Positions 45,254 to 56,953 of a stretch of DNA of 64,000 nt are shown in pieces. Every line of letters starts with the position of its first letter. Position 1 is the first letter of the stretch. Below the pieces are notes generated by a model that was not told the origin of the DNA, ran no database searches, and worked only from the letters and a program-made list of their open reading frames with translations. A program made the translations under genes and the position numbers. Origin of the DNA: Coix lacryma-jobi var. lacryma-jobi (Eukaryota; Streptophyta; Magnoliopsida; Poales; Poaceae); assembly GCA_009763385.1 (NCBI GenBank), contig CM019831.1, positions 85,533,845-85,597,844 of the forward strand, given 5' to 3'.

Positions 45254-47984
45254 ATAAAAAGACATAGGGTGAGCATACGGTCCAACACTGGGGTTAGTGA
45301 AGTAAGGAGAATACCAGTGTTGGGCCGGCTGCTCAAAAGAACGGTCAGTGTAAAAACTATTCCTAGCCTGTCTACGGGGGAAGCGATCACCACGCTGAGG
45401 AAAACTTGGTCCGCTAGGGAAGAAACGCTCACCGCGGTACTCAAAACGCGGTGGGGGAAAGCGCTCAACAAAGCCTCCGCCACGGGGTCCGTTACCTGCA
45501 AAAGCAGGACCCCGTCGGGCACGCTCTCTACGAGATCTACGCCTAGGAGCCTGGGGCTCAACTGCTCTAGCGTCTCTCCTCGGAGCTCTCTCCTGCCTAG
45601 GCCTAACAAACTGAGGTGCTGGACCTCTAGGCCTAGTCTCCCTCCTAGGGGCTCTCATCTCCTGCCTAGGCCGGGGACCTTGACGTCCGGACCTAGCACC
45701 TCTCCCCTGAGCCTTCGGCACATGTCCACCATGAGCTGGATGGTACATGTCCGGGTTCTCCATCTCCCGCGCACGGCGCGCCTCTCGCTTGCGCCGGAAA
45801 CAGAACTCGATCAAGTGACCATCCCTCCCACAGAAATCACACTGGTACCTCACCGCACGCAAAGGGGGTTGTTGGTGACCAGGGCTGTGGGTGTGGTTCA
45901 CTTTGCCCTTCTGAGGCAAACACTCCTCTCTAATGGGTGGCATAGCATCAAGCTTGTTCTTGAGGTGGTTTGGCTTGGGTGCCCAAATTTGGTTCTTGGG
46001 AGGAGCTCTCGGGGGTTCCTCAACCACACCATCTTTGGTGGTAGGCTTGGCAGGCTCTTTGGGTGGAAGTTTGGCAAGCTTGGGAGTAGTGGTGGAGTTA
46101 GGCTTCTCACATGGATTCAAACCACTCGACTCTCCAATCTTCCCAAAAGCAGAAAGATCAACACCCTGAGCAAAACCTACACCAGGAGCCCCAGCAGCTC
46201 GCTTGAATTGGGAGATCATCATCCCGAGCTGCGGCTCACTACAGGAGACCCATGACAAGATGGTCCGAAGGTATGTGTTTTCTTCCTCGGTTTGCATCTT
46301 GCCATGCTTCACATTGGCAATCTCCAGCTCCAAGCCCTCGCACAAAACGCACCCCGCCACACCAGTGCTACTTGAGTTGGCCTCCTCAAGAGACACAATC
46401 TTGGCATTCTTCTCTGCCAACTCAGATTGCAAGACAGGACAGGTCTTGCATGCACTCAACAGAGAAGATCTAGCCTTCAGCTCATCTAGCTCTCCTACCA
46501 ACGCAACATACTTACCTCTCAAAGTGAGAAGGTCAGTCATGTGCGCGGTGCACGACTCACACTCCGCCTCCTCCGACACAACCACGGTGGACCGAGCGAA
46601 CTCAAGCTCCTTCACCGTGTCCTCCCACTTCTGCCTGAACTCCTTGCGCTCTCTAGCGGCACGCCTAAGCAGTTTATCTTGGCTAAGGAGGGCAGCGGTC
46701 AACTTCTCTACCTCGGAGGAAAGCTCGTCGTAGGTGAGAGATACCTGGGAGGTGTCGTCGTCGTCGTCGTTCCGAGGCGTATGTTCCAGCTCGCCTCCGA
46801 CCTCATCTCCGAGCGCCATGGTACACAAGCCTCCGTCGCCGGCGAAGAAGCACAAGCCGTTGAACTTGTCCTCTAGCTTCTTCTTCACGGACTCGTCATC
46901 GCTGGAGCCAGCGGAGTCGTCATCCGAGCCGTCGACGTCGCTGAGCGTGGCGAAGAAGGCACGCTGCTCAGCTTGCTGCTTCTCCAAGTACTTCTTCTTG
47001 ATGTACTCCTTGTCGAAGCCGCCCCGCTTCTTGTGTCTCACGGGGACGTACTTCTCCTTGCGCTTGCCAGAGTCGTACTTGTGCCCATGATCGCCCTTCC
47101 CAGATGAATGCTTCTTCTTGGGGCAGTTGGCGATGAAGTGGTCGGGGTCGCCGCACTCATAGCATCCTGAGCGTCCTCCACCGCGGCGACGGTTCATGCG
47201 GTTGTTGTGGAACCACGTGAACCGGTTGGCGAGCATTGCCAACTCGTCATCCCCTAACGACTCAAGCTGGTCCTCTGTGACAGAAAAGAGTGAAGAAAGT
47301 GCAAAGCCAGCAGAGGGATTAGCAGAAGAGCCAGAAACCAAAGCCATAGTCGGGCCAGAAGGATTCGCATAAGAAGCCCTCGACATGGCATCAATCTCAC
47401 TAGACTTGAGCTTACTAAAGAGCTCGTCGCACGTGAGGGTCTCATAGTTAGGCGATTCGATGATCGCCTGAACTTTGGAATCCCACACCGACCGATCAAG
47501 AGTATGCAAGAGCTTCAAAGCACGCTCATGATCGTCAAAAGGCAACTGCTCCTTGTTAGCCCTCATCCTGTTGACAATCACCTGAAAGCGAGCGAATAAA
47601 CTCTCTATGCTCTCGCCAGGTTGATGTCTAAAGTTCTCATACTCTCTCTTGAACGACTCGTAGAGTCAGGTTTTGACATGAGAGGTGCCCTCATGAAAAC
47701 GCATGAGGGTGGCCCAAATCTCCTGAGCCGTAGAGAGGTGAGAAACGCGATCAAACTCTCCCATGCTCAAACACGAAAAGAGAGCATTACGGGCTCGGCT
47801 ATTGGCTTCGTGCTCATCGATCTGATGCTGAGTCTCACGAGCAGCCAAGACCATGTAATCGGCAGAGTTGCAAATATCCTAGATGGAAGCACCCAAACTC
47901 TGCAGATAGGCCGACATGCGTATCTTCCAATACGCATAGTTCGTCCCATCGAAAAACGGCGGTTTGCCCACGCCGCGATCCATG
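45251..47984 (-). pseudogene. Element C gag, N-terminal lesions
   Basis: The ATG at 47984 gives MDRGVGKPPFFDG. Three lesions follow within 320 bases: an extra base near 47941 (GACGAAACT where other copies read GACGAACT), TAG at 47879-47881 in place of Trp, and TGA at 47666-47668 in place of Arg. From 47663 the frame stays open to the TGA at 45251, more than 800 codons. The open part holds the UBN2-like domain end, zinc knuckle one (CYECGDPDHFIANC), a Lys-rich and acidic spacer, a coiled coil with paired cysteines, zinc knuckle two (CDFCGRDGHLIEFC) and a strongly Arg/Pro-rich tail. An internal start could make an N-terminally shortened gag, but I have no evidence that it does. Confidence 0.9.
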
Positions 47985-48030
47985 TCGCCTTTGGTGGATC
48001 TGGAACCGGCTAAGGTGGAAGATCCTTAAC

Positions 48031-48044
48031 CCGCTCCGATACCA
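48031..48044 (-). other. Element C primer-binding site
   Basis: The minus strand reads TGGTATCGGAGCGG, two bases inside the 5' LTR end. It is one base off the initiator Met tRNA complement in the core. Confidence 0.88.
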
Positions 48045-48046
48045 AT

Positions 48047-50064
48047 TGAAGGACCGAGAAACTACCCGAAAGCGACCAGAGGGGGGGTGAATGGGAGCTT
48101 CAAAATTTCCTTTCGGAAACTAGATGCCACTGTCCCAAACACAACCCTAAAAGTGAAACCTAGAGCTTGCTAATGTCCACGACCCTAGATGTAGGGTGGA
48201 TGCTTCCAAGAAGCACAGCGGGACACTACACAACTCAAGAAAGCCAACGCAAAGGACGGAACTCGAATCCGTCAACGAACAATCGAACTGCGAACGAAAC
48301 GGCGCAAAGCAGACACGACCGGACTCTGACCAGCGTCCGGTCAGGGAGCACCGGACGCGTCCGGTCGTCCAAAAGCTGTTCTGGGAGCTCTCTGTGTTGG
48401 ACCGGACGCACGAGGCTTAAGCGTCCGGTCACAAGCACAGCACTCTGATGAACAGTGACCACGATGAGTCCGGTCACTAGCTCAACAGTGCGTCCGGTCG
48501 ATGCAAAACAGAACACCGAAAACCTTCAACGACCGGACTCACTGCTCGTGCGTCCGATCAGCCCGAGCGAGCGTCCGGTCACCCCGAAACTGAGCAGTTC
48601 GTCCACCGATCCGCCTCGATCTCACCTAAAACAAATCCTCTAGGGATCAAACTTGGTGAGATGAGTCACAAGGAGTATAGTGAGCTATCTCTAAGAGATC
48701 ATGGCTCGAACCTGTCTCCAAATCAGTGAATCGAAGAATTTCGAGGGAAGGGAGAAAACTTGACCCGAAACTAAAAATCGATCGATCTCCTAGACCGTGA
48801 GGTTAGAGACAAATTCCTTCGGTGGAAAGAAGTGCCTCACGATCTAGAACAACTTGGTTCAAACGGATTTGCAAAAGATGAACCGATTTAAGAGATCAAG
48901 CGACGGGAAAATCGTGGAGAAAAAGGATTCCGCAAAGAACACGAACACAAAGCGAATCACAGCCATGAATTGCAAGCCGAAGTGCAAACACACGCTACGA
49001 CAAGGAGGATACGGCCTCCTTTCCTCAGAATCAACAAGTACACAGAGTTCTTGGTCTCTCTGCGGATCTCAGCTACAGCAGGGAATGGGAGAGCAGGAAA
49101 CCCTAAGTGCAGGAAGCAAATGAACTGAGCTAACTGAGATAGGGAGGAGGGTGTCTCCCCTGGACTACTTATACTAACCTAGACTAAGCCTATTTCCTAC
49201 TCTACCCCTCTCTAAACTAATTACAGAGCGAACCAGCTAAACCCTAGGGTTATTCTGGACCAACTCGGTGGTAGGTAGATCCAACGGCCACGCCCGCACA
49301 ACTCGTCCGCGTTGCCTCCACGCAACCTTCCGATTGCCGCCACGTGCCGTCCTCGCTCTGCACCCCCGGTTTTCTGGCCCAAACCGGGAAACCAGCCTTT
49401 TCCAGCAACCCCCGGTTTTGAGGCCCAAACCGGGAAACCAGCCTACCAGCCTGAGTTTTGTGGCCCAAACTCAGAAACCCGTAGCGCCCGAGTTTTGAGG
49501 CCCAAACTCGGAAACCGGCTCATCACCCGAGTTTTGTGGCCAAACTCGGAAACCATCCGCGCCCAGGTTTTGTGGCTCAACCTGGAAACCGAGCACCCAG
49601 GTTTTGAGGCCCAAACCTGGAAACCGTCCACCCGTTGGTTTTTCTCTGGCTCAACCAACAAACCGGAGTTGTAGAGGGGATGCACCTCCCGTGCACCCCG
49701 TCCACCGACACGTGTCCCCAGGTCCTCGACCCGAGCAACACCGTGCCCCGCAAGTCTCTGCTCGTCGCTGTCCCAGGCTGCCAGCCACCACAGCTGATCC
49801 TCAGGCACTCCGGTCCCTCAGTCCAAGCCTCACGTCCGCCCTTCACTGCTCGATCCATCGGCATGGCACGTCCGCCGCACGGCACGCCCATCCTTCATCG
49901 CACCCAGTCCATCGGCACGGCACGTCTCAACTTGACCTTCACCTTGCCCTCGATCACTGTCTCCGTGCTTTGACACCTGCACAACACAAGCCAAAGAACA
50001 TGTGATCAAACCCGTTGACAATCACTCATCACTCAGAGACTCGGCATACACCCATGTATCCGCA
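48047..50064 (-). repeat. Element C 5' LTR (2018 bp)
   Basis: Same layout as the 3' LTR: terminal box, CG-rich word cluster (48318-48580), minus-strand TATA-like GTATAAGT at 49167-49174, hairpin array (49366-49659), terminus TGCGGATAC. The 19-bp difference in length equals one missing repeat in the word cluster near 48433. Confidence 0.95.
49167..49174 (-). promoter_or_regulatory. TATA-like box of the element C promoter
   Basis: GTATAAGT on the minus strand, about 890 bases from the start of the 5' LTR and just downstream of the hairpin array. The same position in D holds GCTATAAATAAG (minus strand, near 54350) and in the Athila-like LTR CTATATAATA. It is the best candidate for the start of the genomic transcript; no transcript data are available. 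Confidence 0.55.
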
Positions 50065-50469
50065 CAAGCCTCCTATGCCACTTCCACAAATCAGAAGAGG
50101 GAATATGCATCAAACATCTAGCAGAGCCGAAAGAACGAGAAAAATCAGCTCTAAAAACACGGCCAAAAGGGACGATCCGACAATCAAGATCTCCCAGAGG
50201 GTCTAAAACACGACTCAGACCCTTCTTAAAACGCACTTCACAATCATCCTCAAGAAGTTGCGAAACAGAAAGCAAATTGTAATGCAAGTTAGAAACCAAA
50301 GCAACATCCCTAAGAACAAAGTTCTCATTAAGCCGAATAGCTCCATGAGACACGACCTTACCTCTACTATTGTCCCCGAAAGTGATGTACTCCATTCCTT
50401 CTTTCGAGTCATGTGGCGTGAACACCCGGAATCCATGAGCCACATGTTCTCCAACCAAAGTTCCTGCAT
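50065..50469 (-). pseudogene. Element D pol N-terminal part: protease and start of integrase
   Basis: It starts at ATG 50469, which overlaps the gag TGA, and reads MQELWLENMWLMDSGCSRHM, the protease active site. A deletion near 50400 shifts the frame and removes about a dozen residues (KKEWSTSLSG instead of the usual KWFSSL..EYITFG). It resumes as EGMEYITFGDNSRG and runs to WKWHRRL at 50065, where element C begins; the remainder is at 38376. It is non-functional, because protease is frameshifted and the gene is split by 11.7 kb. Confidence 0.9.
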
Positions 50470-53221
50470 CAATAGAAAGGTAGGAAGTGAGCGTATGGCA
50501 CAACACTGGGGTTAGTATACTGAGAAGGATACCAGTGCTGTGTCATATGCCCAGAAAAAGTGTCAGAAGCAACACCAAAATGTCCTCGTCCCATGGGTGG
50601 ATAGCGATCACCACCAAACTGAAACGGTGATCCGCTATGGAACGGAAAACCTCCAAACTCACCACTATGTCCCATCTGAGCAAAGCGATCACCACCATAC
50701 TAAAAAGGTGGTCCGCTATGGGACTGAGCAGCAAAGCCTCTCACAGCCGGCTCACGATCATATTGAGGACGACTGGAACCACGATGGGCACGACCACCAC
50801 CCCGTGGTCTAGCTGCCTGGGGCGTAGCTACCTGAGGGGGTGCACCTCCAGGCCTAGCGCCCTGCTTCTGAACTCCCTGACCTTGCACACCATGGAGAGG
50901 GTGGTGCCTGGCCTGGTTGTTCAGCTCCAACTCCTTCCTAGCGTCTCTCTTCCTCCAAAAGCAAAACTCAGCTAGGTGACCCTCACGGTGACAGTACTCG
51001 CACTCAAACCTCACCACTCTCTTGGGTTGTTGGATTATAAGGTTGCGAGGGTTGTTCACTCTGGTTGGCTGCTTGCCTCTCGGAAGGGGATCACTAGAGA
51101 TGGTTAGGGTGTCAAGTGTGTTCCTAAGATGGTTAGGTTTGGGAACCCACACTTGTTTGCGAGGTGGAGCCTTGGGAGGTTCATCAAGGATGCCATCCTT
51201 GGTGATAGGCTTGGGAGGCTCAGGTGGGGTGATCTTGGTAAGCTTAGGGATAGAAGATGGCTTCTCACTAGGGTCCACTCCACTAAACTCACCGATCTTG
51301 CCAAAGCTACTAGCACCCTTCCCACCTGAAGCAAAGCCTACTCCCGAGCAATCAGTTCACCTCTTGAACTGACTGCTCATCATGCCCAACTGTGGCTCAC
51401 TGCATGACACTCAACTCAGGATGGACCGAAGGTATGTGTTTTCCTCCCCAGTTTGCATCCTGTCATGTCGACAGTTGGCAATCTCAAGCTCCAACCACAC
51501 GCATTGCTCACATGGAGTGGACAAGGTGCTGACTGAGCTAGCCTTCATGGCTTCAGCAAGCTTGGCACTAACTTCTGCCAACTCAGTTCGCAAGCTAGGA
51601 CAGAGCTTGCACGCACCCAGCAAGGAAGACCTTGCCTTCACTTCCTCCAGCTCCTTCTTCAGGGAGAGACACTCTTTGCAATCACCCACCAAGTCTAGCC
51701 TACTCTTCAGCTCATCATACACCTCAATCAAAGAGGCATACTTGGTTTGCAAGGTGGCAAAGTTTGTCACATGCATCGTGCACTCCTCACACTCCTCCGC
51801 ATCGGTCACCTTCACCTCGGACCTAGCGATCTCAAGCTCCTTAAGCGCCTCATTCATCTTAGCCTTAAACTCGTTGCGCTCTCGGATAGCTCGCTTGAGT
51901 TGCTTGTCCTGACCGAGAACTATGTCGACAAGAGAATCGCGCTCACCGGTAAGACGATCAACGAGAGAAGAGGTTGATACCTCAGAAGCATCGTCGTCGT
52001 CATCATCATCGTTGGTGTTGGCGTCTTTTGCCTGGCACTTGAGGTCCTCTTCGTCTATGGCCATGGTGCAGAGGCCCTTGGAGGAGTGGCCAAAGTAGCA
52101 GAGTCCGTTGAAGCATTCCTCTGTCTTGTGCTTGGACACGTCATCGCTGGAGTCACCGTCGGAGGTCTTCTCGCCGTCGCTGATGGTGGCGAGGAAGGCA
52201 CGCCGACCGGCATCGAAAGCCTTCTCCATGTCCTCTCGGCGATAGCTGCCCTTCTTCTTCTTTCGGGCCTTGTTTTCCGGCTTGCCCTTGCGCCTGGAGT
52301 TGCGGTTCTTGCCGGGGAAGGTCCTGTCATTCTTGGGACAGTTTGCCATGAAGTGGTCTAGATCACCACACTTGTAGCAGCCCTCGCGTGCGCCACCACG
52401 CCGGTGATTCAGGCGGTTGTTGTGAAACCGCGAGAACCGGCTGATGACGAGGGCGAGCTCGTCGTCTCCAAACGCCTCCAACTGCTCCTCCGTGACTGTA
52501 AGCAAAGAAGACAAAGAAAACTGAGGAGGTGAAGCATCAGCAGAGAAAGTCGATCCACCTGTGCCATGGAATGTGAAGATGGGTTCTTTAGCTTGGCCTG
52601 AGTCAGGTGATCGATCTCGGTGGACTTGAGCTTGCTGAACAGCTCGTCCACGGTGAGGGTGTCATAAGATGGAGAGTCTATGGTGGTCGACACCTTCACC
52701 TCTCATACCCTCCGATCCAGGACGTATAGCAACTTGAGGGCCCTCTCATGATCATCATAGGGTAGGATAGACCGATTGGCACGCATCTTGTTCACAATCA
52801 TTTGGAAACGAGCGAACATGGCATCAATCGTCTCTCCCTCCAACTGAACAAAGTTCTCGTACTCGCGCTTGTACGTCTCGAAGAGTCTGGTCTTGACTGG
52901 AGCGGTCCCCCCGTGATAGCTCTGAAGCTTCACCCAGATCTCTGGGGCCGTCTCAAGCTCAGAGACACGCTCGAACTCAGTAAGGGAGATGCTGGCCAAG
53001 ATAGCATTACGAGCCCTGGAGTTAGCCTCGTGCTGGTCAATCTGGATCTGACCCACACGAGCCGCAAGGACCACGTATTCAGCATTCTTACATATCTCCC
53101 AGACAGAAGATCCGATGCTGTTGAGATAAGCACGCATCTGAATCTTCCAATAGGGATAGTTCGTCCCATCGAAATAGGGAGCCTTGCCGTTCCCTCGATC
53201 CATGTCGCCCTTAGGATCCAA
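50469..53221 (-). pseudogene. Element D gag, broken
   Basis: It starts at ATG 53221 (MDPKGDMDRGNGK). Frames in order: 53221-52703, UBN2-like domain, ended by TGA in place of a sense codon; 52699-52514, same frame, then a frameshift; 52514-51411, first zinc knuckle CYKCGDLDHFMANC, basic and acidic stretches, coiled coil with paired cysteines (CEECTMH, CKLC, CEQC), ended by TGA where C has Trp (ILSWVSC); 51278-50700, Pro-rich spacer and second knuckle CEYCHREGHLAEFC; 50675-50469, tail PYAHFLPFY. The opening residues are intact, unlike in C. Total length (about 915 codons) agrees with C. Confidence 0.9.
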
Positions 53222-53250
53222 GACCGATTAAGGTAGAGTAGATCCCTTAA

Positions 53251-53265
53251 CCGGCTCTGATACCA
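53251..53265 (-). other. Element D primer-binding site
   Basis: The minus strand reads TGGTATCAGAGCCGG, the best match to the initiator methionine tRNA among the Sireviruses in this window, two bases inside the LTR. Confidence 0.9.
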
Positions 53266-53267
53266 AT

Positions 53268-55515
53268 TGAAGGACCAGATTAGCGACCAGAGGGGGGTGA
53301 ATGGGAGCCTCAAATTCAACTTGTGAATAGAGTGGCCCTTGTCCCAGAAAATCACCCCAAAAGCAAAGACTCGAGACGACCGGAGAGTTCACAACCTATA
53401 AGTAGGTGGATACCCTAGGAGATGTCCTAGTGGTACAGCGGAACCTTCGGAGAAACACCAAAGCCAACTGTCAAAGCCCTAGAGCAAAACTGCACAAACA
53501 GCAGAATCACGGACTGTCCGGGGTCAGGGTCCCGGACTGTCCGTGACTGGGAGTCGGACTGTCCGCCGGCCAAAACGCAGAAACCAAACAGTGCTGCAAG
53601 TCTGTTGGACAGGTCCCGGACTGTCCGCGGGTTTGTACCGCGGACTGTCCGCCGTTCACTCGATAGTGAACAGTCAGGGGACTGCGCCTGACTGACCTGG
53701 CCGAGACCCGATGCGCGGACTGTCCGCCGTCAGGGGCGCGGACTATCCGCCAACACCCTAAAAGCACAAAGATGCTCGGGTTCAAACCAAATTTGAATCA
53801 ATCTCAACCAAATCGAAAGGGACTTCAATCAAACTCCTCCCAGGTGTTCCTCTATGTATTGGGGTGCTAATCCTAAGAAATCATCGCACCAAACCAAGTC
53901 AATCAAGAGAAATCCGAGGATCACCGGAAAGGGGGAAAGAACGAAGAACGAACGTGAAATCAACCCGATCTATGAATTCGTGAGGTTAGGAGAGAATTCC
54001 TTCGGTGGAAAGAAGGGGCTCACGACCAAGAACAAATTGATTCAAGTGGAATCAAAAATCATCTCACGAAGAGGGAGAATGAGGCAAATCCCCGGGAGAT
54101 GAAAAAACAAAACGTGAAGAACACAGAACACAAGACACGATTCAATTTGATTTCAGCCGAACTTCCTCCACACGAGGAGACAACGAGAATACGGTCTCGT
54201 TTCCTCAAAAGATCCAAATACATAGAGGTATGATTCCCATCTCTACGGATCACTTGCAGCGAGGTATGATTAGAACCTAAGCGGGGGCTAGAGAGAGAGT
54301 GCTCAGGAACAAATGACTACAAGGATAGAGAGAGAGGAGGGGTGCCTCTCTTATTTATAGCCTAAAACAATAATCCCCTTCTACTCCTAGATACAAGAGC
54401 GAAGCGGCCAACCCTAGGGGTATCCAGATCCAACTCTGCTGATTTCCGATCCGACGGCCACGCGCCCATCTCATCCTTAGCTTCGCCTCGACGCAAGCCT
54501 CAGGATGCCGCCACGTGCCGCCCCGTCGACCACCGCCCCTACCTCGCGGATACCTGCGCCACCGCGCCAGCCTCTCCACGCCGCCACGCGTCGACCGTCC
54601 TTTTTGCAGACCTCTCCCCAGTTTTGAGGCCGAAACCGGGAAACCTAGGCCTTCCCCCGGTTTTGAGGCTGAAACCGGAAAACCTGTCCTCCGGCTGAGT
54701 TTTGTGGCCCAAACTCAGAAACCCGTAGCCCCAGGTTTTGAGGCCCAAACCTGGAAACCGTCCACGCCGAGTGATGACGCCCAAACTCGGAAACCGGCCA
54801 CCCCGAGTTTTGAGGCCCAAACTCAGAAACCGTCGAGGGTAGCTTTTAGAGGCTCAGCTACCGAACCCGCGCTGTAGACGGGATGTGGTTCGCACACCCC
54901 GAGTTCTAGCACCGATGTCGGAGCATGTCTAGCCTCCACGCCGGGCACAGTGCATTCGCCATCCTTCTCGGCCTCCCGCCAAGTGTCACGACGCCATCAC
55001 CTTCCTCCCGACTCGGCCGATGCACCGCACATTCCCATGTACTCTTGCTTGTCAACGTCACGTGCCAGCTACCACAGCTGGTTCTCAGGTCTCCCGGTCC
55101 GTCGGTCCAAGCTCCACGTCCGCCCTTCACCGCTCCCGGTCCGTCGGAACGGCACGTCCCTGCTTGACCTTCACCTCACCTTAGACCACTGCCCGAGCTC
55201 CGCACCTGCACATCAACACAGCCAAGAGACATGTTGCCCGTTGATCGATCACTCATCACTCAGGAAGGGAACCACAAGGGCATATATCAACCTTGTGTTC
55301 TCATCCTCCAAATACCTATACCAACGGGTGGCAAAGATACGTAGAGAGGTTCCTTAGTGAACTCTAGGAGCAAACGGGAAGTCCGGAAACGAAGCGGAGA
55401 AGCCGGGAGAGCAAACGTACTAAAACTCAACACTCAGCATGGTCCCGGACTGTCCGGACTGCTGGTCTCGGACTGTCCGCGGCTATCCCGGACTGTCCGC
55501 GGGTTCCTGGCGGAC
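53268..55515 (-). repeat. Element D 5' LTR sequence shared with the 3' copy
   Basis: It begins TGAAGGACCAGATTAGCG and aligns with 25553-27648. It contains a CGGACTGTCCG cluster (53513-53755), a minus-strand TATA-like GCTATAAATAAG near 54350 and a hairpin array (54620-54862). The alignment does not stop where an LTR end would be expected from C (near 55265): it runs on through TGAACTCTAGGAGC and a second CGGACTGTCCG cluster. The true LTR end is therefore not settled; 55746 is the best candidate. Confidence 0.7.
54620..54862 (-). repeat. Hairpin array in D 5' LTR
   Basis: Same units as 26758-27002. One unit has decayed on one arm only (CCGAGTGATGACGCCC..CTCGG near 54777) and another has lost a base of the first arm (near 54620), so pairing is weaker than in the 3' copy. 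Confidence 0.8.
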
Positions 55516-56953
55516 TGTTCGCCGGCCAAATTCCCAAAACAGCAAGGCTACTGAAACCTCCCTGGCCAGTCCCGGACTGTCCGCGAGTCACAACGGCGTA
55601 CTATCTACTGGTCAAATTGAGTCACAGTACACCGCGACAAACAACCACTGCTCGGCTAAGTACCAATGTGTGGACTGTCCGTGGCACCCACGGCGGACAG
55701 TCCGCGATCACCTAGAAAGGGCGATTGCACATGCCTCTCTCCCAAATCTTCCCAAATTCGATCCAAATCAAAATCCCTTGATCCCAAACTTGGAGAAGAT
55801 GATCAGTAGGTAGTTGGAAGACTGTCCCTAAGAAATCATCCGCTCAAATCAACTCAAACTCCTACAAATCAAAAGGGAAGGTGTAGGAACGAAAAAGTCA
55901 CCACGAAACTTGAATCGACCCGATTAACTTGTTCGTGAGGATTGAGATGAATTCCTTCGATTGAAATGTTCTCCTCACATCAAAGAGAAGTTGATTCAAG
56001 TGGATTCGAAAAAGATGCAGCATAGAGGGAGATCGAGCGATGGGAAAATTGAGAAAAAAAGCAAAATGCAAAGAACAACTCAAGAACGCGAATCACAATC
56101 TCAATTCCCAGCCGAAATTCATCCCCACGAGGAGACAACGTGAATCCAGTCCCATTTCTGCAAAATCAAAATACACAGAGGTATGATTAAGCCGTCTCTG
56201 TGGATCTTAGTAGCTACAGCAGGGGATTGGGAAGCAAGAAACCCTAGAGTGAAAATAGCAATGGCTGAGATAGTTCGAAGGTTGGGGCTGCCTCTCCTAA
56301 TATAGCCTAATACAACTATTCCCCTTCTACACCTACTGCTAATGAGCGAGCAGGCTAACCCTAAGGGTATTCCTGTCCAACTTGAAGTGTAGTCGATCCG
56401 ACGGCCACTCGCCGTCCGTCCTTTTCCTGGACCTCCCACCGGTTTTGAGGCTGAAACCGAGAACCAGTCCTCAGGCTGAGTTTTGTGGCCCAAACTCAGA
56501 AACTCGCCATCGCCCAGGTTTTTTTACCCAAACCTGGAAACCGTCCTCAGCCATAGTTTTGAGGCCCAAACTCGGAAACCTGCCAGCACCCAGGTTTTGA
56601 GGCCCAAACCTAGAAACCATCCACCCAGTGGTTTTTCTGGGGCTCTACCACCAAACCGAAGTCGTAGAGGGATGCACCGCCCATGCACCCCGTGCACCCA
56701 CATGTCTTCACTTGTCACTGTCCTAGGCTGTCAGCCTCCATAGTTGATCCTCAGGGCACCGGTCCATCAGTCCAAGCCTCACGTCCGCCTTTCACCGCTC
56801 GGCACGACACGTCTCTACTTGACCTTCACCTTGCCTTCAATCACTATCTCTCTGAGCTCAACACCTGCACAACACAAGACAAAGAACATGCGCATCATAC
56901 CAGTTGATAATCACTCATCATCAAAAGATCCGACATACACCCATGTATCTGCA
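55516..56953 (-). repeat. Second LTR body, ending next to a polypurine tract
   Basis: This is Sirevirus LTR sequence of the same subfamily as 58427-60342 (about 94 percent identity to its reverse complement over the last 400 bases by eye). It carries a minus-strand TATA-like GGCTATATTAGG near 56300 and a hairpin array (56437-56660). It ends GTATCTGCA at 56953, followed directly by a polypurine tract, so in minus orientation it is the 3' LTR of sequence lying to its right. It has no TGAAGGACC terminus of its own on the left. Confidence 0.75.
56437..56660 (-). repeat. Hairpin array in the second LTR body
   Basis: Units include CCGG..CCG, CTGAG..CTCAG, CCAGG..CCTGG and GTGG..CCAC with the TGAGGCCC-type loop. 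One unit (near 56520) has a T-rich loop instead. The order resembles the array at 58738-58945 read backwards. Confidence 0.8.

Larger units (their letters stand above)
38377..50064 (-). mobile_element. Element C: young, almost complete Sirevirus (11,688 bp)
   Basis: Full-length element with LTRs 38377-40413 and 48047-50064, flanked by the 5-bp duplication CAAGC (38372-38376 and 50065-50069), inserted in the pol of element D. It has a primer site (48031-48044), gag (broken), pol (intact), a long 3' untranslated region and a polypurine tract (40414-40424). The two LTRs differ by one 19-bp indel and about 22 substitutions that I could count, nearly all transitions. That is about 1.1 percent, or roughly 0.4 million years at 1.3e-8 per site per year. 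It is the youngest element in the window. Confidence 0.95.
25553..55746 (-). mobile_element. Element D: Sirevirus, twice interrupted (right limit uncertain)
   Basis: This is a second minus-strand Sirevirus. Its parts are a truncated 3' LTR (25553-27648), pol (35951-38376 and 50065-50469), gag (50469-53221), primer site (53251-53265) and 5' LTR (from 53268). The Athila-like element occupies 27664-35950 and element C occupies 38377-50064. The end of pol (about 117 residues), the whole 3' untranslated region and the end of the 3' LTR are missing next to 27648. The left limit is exact, because TGAAGGACC is a known LTR terminus in this family. The right limit given is only the best candidate. Confidence 0.65.

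Noticed and set aside
45160..46255. Long frames overlapping element C gag on the opposite strand or in another frame (45200-46255 plus).
   Set aside because: They mirror the intact gag, whose zinc knuckles and family similarity decide the coding strand.
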